A stretch of DNA of 64,000 nucleotides from Schistocephalus solidus (Eukaryota > Platyhelminthes > Cestoda > Diphyllobothriidea > Diphyllobothriidae). Below are positions 34,488 through 43,990 of this stretch, in pieces; positions within the stretch are counted from its first letter, which is position 1, and each line of letters starts with the position of its first letter. The translations under genes were made by a program, and so were the position numbers. The notes under the pieces were generated by a model. That model worked only from the letters and a program-made list of their open reading frames with translations. It did not search any database and was not told where the DNA came from. The stretch spans positions 47,424 through 111,423 of the forward strand of contig WEDG01002867.1 in NCBI GenBank assembly GCA_017591395.1, given 5' to 3'.

Positions 34488-37340
34488 GTGAGTCGACTCA
34501 CACTAGCAGCCTGGAATGTTCGTTCCCTTTTAGACAATCCTAGGAGCAACCGGCCGGAAGGGAGGACGGCACTAAACGCTCGGGAACTGGCGCGCTACAA
34601 GGTGGACATTGCTGCTCTCAGCGAGACCCGATTCTCTGAGCAGGGTCAGCTAGGAGGAGGTGGGTGCCGGCTACACCTTCTTCTGGAGCGACCGGCCAAA
34701 GGCAGAGCGATGCGACGCTGGTATTGCCTTCACCATCCCGAACGATATCGTGGGACGTCTGCCCCTGTCTGCCGCAGGGTACCAATGATCGCCTGCTGCG
34801 CCTCTGCCTGCCTCTACGGGGAGACCAGTGCGCCACCATCATCAGTGCCTACGCTCCCCCAATGACTAGCTCTGATGTGGTGAAGGACAAATTCTACGAG
34901 GACCTGCACGCCCTGCTGGTGACTGTGTCGAAAGAGGACAAGTTAATTGTCTTTGGTTACTTCAACGCCCGCGTCGGGACGGACCACGCTGCCTGGCGGG
35001 GAGTGCTGGGTCCCCACGGTCTTGGTAGCTTAAACGATAACGGCCTCCTTCTTCTGCGCACGTGTGCGGAACACCGTCTCCTGCTGACCAACACCTTCTA
35101 CCGCCTTCCGACGCGGGACAAGGCCACGTGGATGCACCCTCGCCCCAAGGTAAGCGGCCGCCATGTAAGTTAAATACACTCTTTTGTTAAATTTGCCTGC
35201 TCACTGTTTTGATTTCAGCAACCAAATAACCGAGAAACTGGAGGACCTGCATGCTCCAGATGATAATGCTACCGTGGAGTCACGATGGTGTCAACTGCGA
35301 AATGTCATCCAGTCCACCGCCATGGAAGTCCTCGGACACGCACACCGTCAACACCAGGACTCGTTCGACGACAATGACGCCGCTATTAGCATCTTACTCC
35401 CGGAGAAGAATGGACTACAACAAGTTCACATGGACCTTCGGACTGACGCCACAAAAGCATCCTTCTTCAGATGCCGGTGCCTTGTACAACAACGGCTGCG
35501 GGAGATGCAGGATTGCCTGGATGATCCGAAAGGCTGAGAAATCCAGGGGTATGCAGACCGCAATGAAATGATAAAACTTTTTCAAAGCCATCAAGGCCAT
35601 CTACGGCCCATGTACCAAGGTAACCGCACCACTGCTCAGCTCTGACGGCACAACACCGCTGACAGAGAAATCACCAACTCTGAAGCGCTGGGCCGAGCAC
35701 TTCAGAAGTGACCTTAATTGCTCATCAGCTATCTCCGATGCTGCCATTGACCGGCTTTCTCAAGTGGACACGAACAATGACCTGGATCTGCAGCCTTCCC
35801 TACCATAAACCATCCGGGCCGTGCAGCAGATTTCCAGTGTCAAACCACCGGGATCCGACGCAATCCCACCGGAAGTCTACAAGCATCGTGGGCCCCAGCT
35901 GATGGCAGAACTCACAACATTCTTCCAGGAGATGTGGCGCCAAGGACAAGTTCCTCAGGATTTCAAAGACGCGACCATCGTCCATCTCAACAAACGGAAG
36001 GGGAACCGGCCACTCTGTGATAATCACGGAGGCATCTCGTTGTTCAACATTGCTGGGAAGATCTTCGCCCGTTTCCTACTCAATCGTCTGAACGGTCACC
36101 TAGAGCATGGCCTGATCCCGGAAAGCCGATGTGGCTTCCGCCGACACCGCGGAACAACCGATATGATGTTTGCCACTCGCCAGCTACAAGAGAAGTGCAA
36201 TGAGATGCGAATTCACCTATACACTACCTTTGTTAATCTCACGAAAGCCTTTGACACGTTGAATCGCGACGGACCGTGGAAAGTCATGCAGAAAATTTGG
36301 ATGTCCTGAGCGGTTCACGCACATGGTGCGTCAGCTTCATGACGGGATGACAGCGCGCGTCACTGACAACGGGATGGTATCCGAAGCATTCGCACTGACC
36401 AACGGAGTGAAGCAGCGCTGCGTATTGGCCCCCATCTTGTTCAGTCTTATGTTCTCGGCTTCGCTGATGGACGCCTACCAGGATGAGCAGCCTGGTATCC
36501 GCATCGCCTACAGAACTGACGGGCACCTTCTCAACAGTCGGAGTGCGCAGGTTTTAACGCGCGTGTCTACGACTACAGTCCATGACTTGCTCTTCGTGGA
36601 CGACTGCGTTCTTAACACCGCGACGGAGGAGGACATGCAAAGAGCATAAACCTCTTCGCCGCAGGCTGCGCCGATTTTGGATTAAAAATCAGTACAGCCA
36701 AAACGGTTTTCATGCACCAGCCGCCACCCAGCGCGGAATACAATGCTCCTCGAATCAATGTCAACAGTGCTCAACTCAAAAACGTGGAAACCTTCGCTTA
36801 TCTAGGAAGCTCGATGTCGCGCGACACGAGAATCGATGATGAGGTTGCCCAACGGATCTCCAAAGCTAGTCAGGCCTTCGGCCGGCTGCAGGCCTCCGTG
36901 TGGAATCGCCACGGTATTCACCTGAACACCAAACTGAAGATGTACAAGGCCGTCGTCTTGTCAACAGTCCTTTACGGAGCGGAAACCTGGACCGTCTACT
37001 CGAACCAAGCCAGGAAGCTGAATCATTTTCATTTCAGATGCCTCCGCAGAATACTGAAGCTGAGATGGCAAGACTGGATCCCGGACACGGAAGTCCTGGA
37101 GCGGACCGGAATCCTCAGCATCCATGCCATGCTGAGGCAAGTGAAATTGTGATGGAGCGGCCACCTGGTAAGAATGGATAACGAGCGACTACCCAAACGA
37201 CTTTTCTACGGAGATGTCGCTACGGGTGCTCACCGACAACGGGGAGGTCAAAAACGAAGCATTAAGGACACTTGGAAGAAATCGCTGAAGCAACTGCAAA
37301 TCAACATGGTGACCTGGGAGGACACTCGCCCAGGATAGAC
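34488..37340 (+). pseudogene. RTE-like endonuclease-reverse transcriptase, broken
   Basis: The endonuclease starts LTLAAWNVRSLLDNPRSNRP and continues with [14 protein letters not shown] (the catalytic E). After a frameshift comes [14 protein letters not shown] (decayed GDFN) and ATWMHPRPK. At about 35150-35200 the sequence jumps to LLNLPAHCFDFSNQ, so the segment expected to carry the final D-H pair of the endonuclease is deleted. The RT follows: PPGSDAIPPEVYKHRGPQL, FNIAGKIFARFLLNRLNGHL, CGFRRHRGTTDMMFATRQLQ, LTKAFDTLNRDG, VKQRCVLAPILFSL and [11 protein letters not shown] (FVDD catalytic box). The connector has [20 protein letters not shown] and [13 protein letters not shown]. Stops at 36307 and 36647 and several frame changes show it is inactive. 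Confidence 0.85.
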
Positions 37341-37379
37341 CAGCATAAAGAAGATCCGTGAGGACTGGTTCAGCAATCT

Positions 37380-38267
37380 ATGAGGCCAACAGGATCGCCG
37401 CCGCCAAGGCCAAAAGAGCGGCAAGAAAGTCACCAGTGCCCCGGACATACATCGTCGATGCCCAGGCCCTGCCAACATGCCCACGCTGTCAACGCATCTT
37501 TCGCGCAAGAATCGGCCTGGTTGGACATCTTCGGATGCAATGCACCAACAATCCGACAATTCAAATTTCTACGTCAAATTCTGCCAACCCTCCTTCAGAC
37601 TCCCCCACTCCTCACTCCTGGCATCAATTACATTACTCCCACCATCATAGAGACCACATCCCTTTACTCATTGCCTGTTACCCCCACCACCGCCTTCGCC
37701 TTCACAACCACCACAACCGTCATCGATGGGGACTCTCTCCTAAACTGTTCTCAATGCGACCGCACATTCACCTCACGTATCGGCCTGGTCGGTCACTTGC
37801 GAATCCATCGTACATATACTGTTGAACCAGTGCCTGGAGCACCAACACACATCAGTGATCGTCGCCTCCACTGTCCTCACTGTCCTCACGCATTCACTCA
37901 TCGCATTGCCCTATTCGGTCAGATGCGCATCCATAACAGCGGAATTCACCACAATGCTGACAACACCGATAGACCATGCACACCCTCCGCTCCTGCCATT
38001 ATTAGCGCCCCTGCCATTCCCACTACTATGAATGACATCCCCCCAGCCTCTACCAATTTCTCCTGCCCAAACTGCGCCCACAACTTCAACTCACGCATTG
38101 GCCTGGTCAGTCACCTGCGAATCCATCGCACGGAGGCTGGTGAACCAGTACCTTGGGCTCCGACATACAATCGCCGCGCTCACCTTCACTGCCCTCACTG
38201 CTCCCACACATTAACACACCGCATGGGCCTATTAGGACACATGCGCCTATACGACAACCTGCAGTAA
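37380..38267 (+). CDS. C2H2 zinc-finger tail of the RTE element
   Basis: This frame of 295 codons carries four C-x2-C-x12-H-x3-H units. CSQCDRTF...HLRIH (residues about 123-143) and CPNCAHNF...HLRIH (about 229-249) are intact. CPHCPHAF...QMRIH (about 165) has lost the first histidine. CPHCSHTL...HMRLY (about 271) has lost the last. A fifth finger, CPRCQRIF...HLRMQC, lies in the preceding frame at 37478, so a frameshift lies between them near 37570-37620. Linkers between fingers are Thr/Pro/Ala-rich. Presumably this was the C-terminal extension of the RTE polyprotein and bound element RNA or target DNA. That role is inference. The ATG at 37380 is probably not a real start. Confidence 0.7.
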   Translation: MRPTGSPPPRPKERQESHQCPGHTSSMPRPCQHAHAVNASFAQESAWLDIFGCNAPTIRQFKFLRQILPTLLQTPPLLTPGINYITPTIIETTSLYSLPVTPTTAFAFTTTTTVIDGDSLLNCSQCDRTFTSRIGLVGHLRIHRTYTVEPVPGAPTHISDRRLHCPHCPHAFTHRIALFGQMRIHNSGIHHNADNTDRPCTPSAPAIISAPAIPTTMNDIPPASTNFSCPNCAHNFNSRIGLVSHLRIHRTEAGEPVPWAPTYNRRAHLHCPHCSHTLTHRMGLLGHMRLYDNLQ

Positions 38268-38299
38268 ACCACCGGAGGCAAAACCACATCGGCGCACAC

Positions 38300-38922
38300 C
38301 ATCGTTGGTGGGTGAGGCGATATCGGGCAAGTAGCGGGCAGAAACTTTTGAACACTTAATATTGTTTTCCTCATTCAGAGCGTACGAAACCCAAGAAGCC
38401 AGATCTTAGACATTTCTCGTCGATTGAAGATGTCAAGGTGTTCTTAATTTGCTGCATCTCATCTCTCTGCTCAATTCCTGAATTGTTCAACTGGGATTGG
38501 TGTGGATTAAATCATGGAGACGACCGTCATCAAAGCCCGACTTCCGTCCAGAACAGAGGATGTCCGTCGTACCGAAATCGTCTTCTTTGAAAAGGGCGAA
38601 CCGTTTCGTAGCTGTTCTTTCAACAATAAGATATTGCCCGTAAACAGCGCAAATTTTTCTGACGGTCTATACTACTTTAACTCCTACATTATATTTGAAT
38701 AAAATAGGATGTCTTAAATGTTCATTTTGTCAACTGGACACTTTAATTTTGCAGCTGAAAATTATAAAGAATATATTTAAAAAATAAAAAATGATGAACA
38801 TATTCTGAAAGCGCTTACCTTGAGGAACAAAATGACGTATACTATGAAAACGTTAAAACAAAATGTAGCATGATACAATTTTGAATTATTGAAACCTGCA
38901 CGAACTTATGGGACAATCCAAT
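38300..38922 (-). pseudogene. Truncated mariner transposon, left arm
   Basis: This is the reverse complement of the right-arm copy. The mariner-like terminus TTGGATTGTCCCATAAGTTC reads inward from 38922 on the minus strand. Transposase N-terminal sequence runs from about 38727 down to 38300 with stops and frame breaks. It is truncated at the outer edge of the arm, so it lacks the DDD catalytic region and the second terminal repeat. Confidence 0.8.
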
Positions 38923-39104
38923 ATTTTTTGGAATCTTTCTCAAAATTCTTTGAGAAAATACAGATGGCTATGAAGGCTACACCATTCAGCAGATTTTTTG
39001 CTGAGTTTTTCAAAAGTTTTGTCTGCAACGCTAGATGATACGAAGCAAACAGCAAGCACATTGCACACTCGTTTCTTGCTAGTGGGTTATCTGCTGACCG
39101 TATC

Positions 39105-39702
39105 GTCGCTACTGTTCCTGGAGAAGATAAAAGACTTTAACATTGCAAATGACGAAATAATGGTGTCATTTGAGGTCATTTATTTATTTACGTCTATCCT
39201 TCTGGACTTAGCGAGGACCTGTGTTACAGAACTCCTACAGGCCTGTTCGATCGATGTACCTGCGTAAATCCTACAGATATCACTAACTCTAACTTCTCTT
39301 AACGCTAACCTTGAACTTAGCCTTACACATTGACCCCTCATCCTAAACATATACATCAGCCCTATATTTCCTGGGATTTGGCGCAAAGAAACCTGTATGG
39401 CGGGCGGTTCCTGTTCTCGTGTCCGCTTTCGTAGGCCATATAAGTCATTTTTACCATATCAAAGGCTAACACATATTTCCGAAATTGGATCCACACCAGT
39501 GATTAAATATTAAATTCAAACACATTATAAACATGCCAATGTTAGCACATCGTGGGATGCTGTTTGCGTAGGAGTTCTGTTCGTCCCATAAAATGTTGTG
39601 GTTTAAATTGCGAGTAATTTTCCATCGGGCACCACGTTGAAGTACGGACCCCCCACGCGCCTTCAATTTTGGCCCCAATGACAGGCAGCAATTAGGCCCC
39701 AG
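39105..39702. other. Loop of the inverted duplication
   Basis: Unique AT-rich sequence between the arms, with a decayed TAACCCTAA-like patch at 39268-39345. No gene recognised. Confidence 0.5.
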
Positions 39703-39887
39703 GATACGGTCAGCAGATAACCCACTAGCAAGAAACGAGTGTGCAATGTGCTTGCTGTTTGCTTCGTATCATCTAGCGTTGCAGACAAAACTTTTGAAAA
39801 ACTCAGAAAAAAATCTGCTGAATGGTGTAGCCTTCATAGCCATCTGTATTTTCTCAAAGAATTTTGAGAAAGATTCCAAAAAAATAT

Positions 39888-40508
39888 TGGATTGTCCCAT
39901 AAGTTCGTGCAGGTTTCAATAATTCAAAATTGTATCATGCTACATTTTGTTTTAACGTTTTCATAGTATACGTCATTTTGTTCCTCAAGGTAAGCGCTTT
40001 CAGAATATGTTCATCATTTTTTATTTTTTAAATATATTCTTTATAATTTTCAGCTGCAAAATTAAAGTGTCCAGTTGACAAAATGAACATTTAAGACATC
40101 CTATTTTATTCAAATATAATGTAGGAGTTAAAGTAGTATAGACCGTCAGAAAAATTTGCGCTGTTTACGGGCAATATCTTATTGTTGAAAGAACAGCTAC
40201 GAAACGGTTTGCCCTTTTCAAAGAAGACGATTTCGGTACGACGGACGTCCTCTGTTCTGGACGGAAGTCGGGCTTTGATGACGGTCGTCTCAATGATTTA
40301 ATCCACACCAATCCCAGTTGAACAATTCAGGAATTGAGCAGAGAGATGAGATGCAGCAAATTAAGAACACCTTGACATCTTCAATCGACGAGAAATGTCT
40401 AAGATCTGGCTTCTTGGGTTTCGTACGCTCTGAATGAGGAAAACAATATTAAGTGTTCAAAAGTTTCTGCCCGCTACTTGCCCGATATCGCCTCACCCAC
40501 CAACAATG
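39888..40508 (+). pseudogene. Truncated mariner transposon, right arm
   Basis: TTGGATTGTCCCATAAGTTC then GTGCAGG at about 39889 looks like a mariner terminal repeat. From about 40080 the plus strand, across frame breaks, encodes ILFYSNIM and KICAVYGQYLIVERTA. It continues with TKRFALFKEDDFGTTD, SGRKSGFDDGRLNDLI and TIQELSREMRCSK. It ends in DLASWVSYALNE and SARYLPDI. This is the order of the mariner N-terminal DNA-binding half ('NI..V.G...I..RT...WF..F..G.FDL.D..RSGRP'). The sequence stops at 40508 before any catalytic aspartate. Confidence 0.8.
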
Positions 40509-42684
40509 TAAACATATTTTTGAACTTTCTTATTATGGTGATAAAATATAGTACTTGCATGTGAATATGAAACAAAGAAAAGAAGGGCAAGTTACACCTC
40601 AAGCCAAATCTGATAGTAACCCCTCGCAAGACGACGCTTTGTGTCTGATAAGATATGGAAGCAGTTATCCACTATGAATCACTTGAAATGCAGAGCTTAA
40701 ACTTAACCCTAACTTACTCTACCACCAAAATTAAGCCTAATACTAAACTTAACCCTCAGCCTAACCATTACTTTATTTTACATGGAATTCATCGCAAAGA
40801 AACATTTACTTTGGACGGTCCCTATTCTTACGTCCTGCTTACGCAGCAATATACGTCATCTATACCAGAGACAGTCATGGACTGTGGTCAATTTTCACAT
40901 TTACTTTCCATATCACGTCAATAAGCGCACGAGACCCATGCGCAGGATGAAACGCAAGATGATCGGGACGTGGGAAACAGGATGGTTAGCGTCGAATTCA
41001 CCTCCACGACCCAGCTCCATGACCGGTGAGTTCTGTAGCGATTAATACAGCCATCTACAGTGGTCCGAGATAAAGCCGATCGACTAAGTAACAGTCGAAG
41101 GCAAGACACAGGAAGAGGAACTGACGCCGCTAGTCTGGAGTCCTTGCGCTAATTTCGAGAGAGATAAGGACTCGTGGTACGGTTGGAGTTAAGGCTTCCG
41201 GTGGGGTAGAGTTTGGATGAAGTAAGGGGTTAGTGATTAAGTTAGTTTTACGGTTATGTCTCGATAATATTGGCCCTTCCTGGAATGTCTCGGAGTGCCA
41301 CCTATATTTCCATAGGGACGATTATTCTGGTGAGCCTCGAAGGAAAAAATTAAGATTTTTAAAGTTTAAGGATAACGATATCTTCCAATGGAAGAGTAGC
41401 TTGCATTAAAATAGAAGTTTACTCGAGATTCTCCTTAGTTGCAGCTTTTTACTTACCTCAGAAATTTATCGCTACCTTGTGAATTTGCCGCGGTTATGCC
41501 ATAGTAGCTGATGAACTTCGGCCCAAATATTCAAATGAAATTTCGGTCTGTGCCTATAGACCCTCCAATTTACCGAGTAACACCAAGTTAGAGATCAATT
41601 TCTGATGAAATTAAAAAGCTGCAATTTCAAAACTGGAGTATCTACCAAAAAGCACAAAGGGGATTCTGAGGTATCCCCCGATGAGCCGAACCAATCACAG
41701 CTGTGCCATGCAGCGGCAGATTATCGGCAAAACACGCGTCTGGGCTTTTAGCTAGTACGTGTGCTGCCAGTAAGTTAAATACTTACATAGGTTATTCTGG
41801 GTAGTGTTTATTAGATTCCCCATCACATTTCGGCAATCCACTGTGGTTGCAACTTTAAGTAAGGATGTACTTTGGTGCTTTATGAATTTGGACCCATAGT
41901 GTATGTTTAAATGGTGTCTTAGGCAACTCCCACTGCTTCAGTTAACACAGTCACTGGTTGTACTATAGCTGTCAGCATCCAGAGCAAAGCAGCTGAATAA
42001 TCTTTTACAAAGGACGTACATCCTACTTAGAACGGGCGTACTCAGTTGTCTTGGAGTAAATAAAGCGTAATACCAGTGAAATTGGATGGCTAAGTCGTAA
42101 AATGATGTTCTACTGTTTACTCGAAGAATCTGATGACCCCTTCCAATTCGTGATTAAATGACCATCTTTCACAAAAACTCCTTACCCAGTTCATCTTCGT
42201 AGAATAAATTGACCGCTCTCAGTGCTTCTGTCGCACTTTTCTGAATGATACAGCGTAACTGGGTGCTAAAGCAGTGAGAAGAGTCGTCTTACTTAGAACA
42301 GAAAACAGTGACACGATACATGATATAGGGCTCTTAGAACGAATAACATGTCTTTCAAGGTGTTAAAAATGTCGCTTTAGTGCACATTTTGAGAAGAGAT
42401 ACAGTCATTTCGTTCGGGTCTGTTCTCCACCCATTGACTCATCTTTCGAGGGAATCTAGCTTTTGTGTGACAGAGGGATACAACTAAATTGCACCCAAGT
42501 CGTGGGAAAGATGGCTAGCAAGATTTGGGAGTCAGGCACAGTTTTGATTAAAGTAGCCGCAAAAACTCTCACGTTGAACTTATCCGATGCTACTGAATAC
42601 CAACCTGGACATCTGGGGTCAGTATGTCAACTTGACTACTGGCTGCATTGACCATTTAGAACGGGTAGATAGTGGAATGGCATT
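40509..42684. other. Mostly unannotated; TAACCCTAA-like patch at 40690-40765
   Basis: The patch has repeated TTAACCCTAA / AGCCTAA words without a perfect tandem. I see no gene, exon or element in the rest. Confidence 0.35.
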
Positions 42685-42772
42685 CAATACAGCTATGCGG
42701 CTGCTGGCGGGGCTCAACAGTGAGCCTCAAGGCAGAGCGGAACGAGTGGGTTCCGTCAGCGATCGATGAATG
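42685..42772. repeat. GATCGCG cassette, inverted copy
   Basis: CTGCTGGCGGGGCTCAACAG and AGCGGAACGAGTGGGTTCCG, then GCGATCGATGA. This is the reverse complement of the cassette at 54525-54615 (CGATCGCTAACAGAACTCCC, CTCGTTCCGCTCTGCTTCGA). Confidence 0.55.
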
Positions 42773-43750
42773 TTCAACGAATGCAAAGCATTAACCGTAG
42801 TATAACCTCACCGTTAGGTTTCCCGCCAGAAAGCAAGTTTTCACTGTCATCCGGCATTATTTTCAAAGCTTAAATGGATGTAACCAAAGGGTGGATGCAG
42901 CAGTGCATCTCTGAATCCAGGAACTCGTCCTTCCATCAGGCCACACCACGCAAGTGCTGTTCACCAGAATACATTTCAGCTGAGTGTCCGATCTACCAGG
43001 CGGCTGTGCCCTGCACGTTATGGTTAGTCTTTGCAAATCCATAGTCACCTGGAAGAGCAGTTTCTTGCATAATAAGAGCAATGCAGTTTAACGTCAGGAA
43101 GCTTTAATGTCTCCATAGGCTTGAGGCACGTGGAAAATGGTCATATTCGGAACATACTGTGGATCCCCTCAGGCTGTTCCACGCGCAATAAGATTTTTGA
43201 CAAATGTCCTAACTTGACACCAATAATTATTTTTAAAAAAAGGTTCAGATCAGCAGCCATTTTAGTTGTAACAAAAGCAGTCTTCAACATAGAATGCTTT
43301 TGAGAGGATTGGTGGATCGAAGTGCCCCAGTTACGTGATGCGGACTACGAGAAAACGGATTCGATCGAAGGTTTTTAAACGCGTTTTGCAAGGCAACAGG
43401 GTACTAAGAATGTCACAACTTAACATGCTGTCATCCACAGCTTCCCTTCTTCGCCAATAGACTTCAAAACAGACGAATGTGGTAGAGAGAAAGAGAGAGG
43501 ATTTTTTTACTGAAGCTGGAAATTGGCTGTATACAAAGGTGGACGTTTAAAACAGATGTCAGTATTTAAAAAGCCAATAAAATGTGGGCCTTAAAGAAGA
43601 AAAAACCGTGTGTGAGGGACTGAGGAAAAAAGGTGTGAGAGAGGGAATACTGCCCCCAGGATGAAAAATGAAGACCTTCCGAGTTGAGCCAGCCAGACGT
43701 GTCCTGGCATGCAAGGCCCGCGCTGTTGGTATTCCATAATGGAAGGCACC
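42773..43750. other. No feature recognised; should contain 3' UTR of the gene ending at 43751
   Basis: The minus-strand gene above ends at 43751, so its 3' untranslated region runs into this interval. I did not identify a convincing polyadenylation signal. Confidence 0.3.
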
Positions 43751-43990
43751 TCATTCAGCCTTCTGGTGCTCCGGCTTGTCCGCCTTCACAAGGGCCCGAA
43801 GAAGACGATCGTAGAACTTGAACAGGCTCAAATGCCACTGCATTGCACCTCGAAGTGGCGAAGTGCGAGCGGGCGCCGCGACGGTCTCGGACACATTATT
43901 ATTCTCCGGCTCCAGCTGATTTGCCGGGGAAGAAGAGGGGAGACAGTTGGCCAGACGTGTTATGCCAGCTTCCAAGGCAGCAAACAGACC
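43751..43990 (-). CDS. Unidentified membrane protein, last exon
   Basis: The acceptor is TCTTTGTCACCAACCAG before GGTCTGTTT, with a good pyrimidine tract. It is 79 codons then TGA. It encodes GLFAALEAGITRLANCL, a Ser/Pro/Asn/Ala-rich linker (PSSSPANQLEPENNNVSETV), then AMQWHLSLFKFYDRLLRALV and a charged end. Base composition is GC-richer than its surroundings, as expected of coding sequence. Confidence 0.65.
   Translation of the reverse strand, partial: GLFAALEAGITRLANCLPSSSPANQLEPENNNVSETVAAPARTSPLRGAMQWHLSLFKFYDRLLRALVKADKPEHQKAE

Larger units (their letters stand above)
34020..38299 (+). mobile_element. RTE-type endonuclease-reverse transcriptase element with zinc-finger tail
   Basis: A nearly full-length non-LTR element. 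It has a GC-rich 5' leader (GGGGGCGAGAGCGACCCCGTAG near 34180), apurinic endonuclease region (34488-35160), RT (about 35800-36650), thumb/connector (36700-37140) and a C2H2 finger tail (37478-38267). It stops about 30 bases after the last stop codon, where the inverted duplication begins. The GC content and codon use stand out from the AT-rich surroundings. The exact 5' boundary near 34020 is an inference from where the PLE frame ends. Confidence 0.8.
38300..40508. repeat. 2.2 kb inverted duplication around truncated mariner copies
   Basis: The left arm (about 38300-39104) and right arm (about 39703-40508) are near-identical reverse complements, separated by a 598-base unique loop. Inner edges: left GCTGACCGTATC, right GATACGGTCAGC. 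Outer edges: left TTGGTGGGTGAGGCGATATC, right GATATCGCCTCACCCACCAA. Each arm holds a truncated mariner 5' half plus about 185 bases of non-mariner DNA next to the loop. Confidence 0.9.

Noticed and set aside
38998..39267. 89-residue ORF
   Set aside because: Spans the arm/loop boundary of the inverted duplication and has no recognisable domain.
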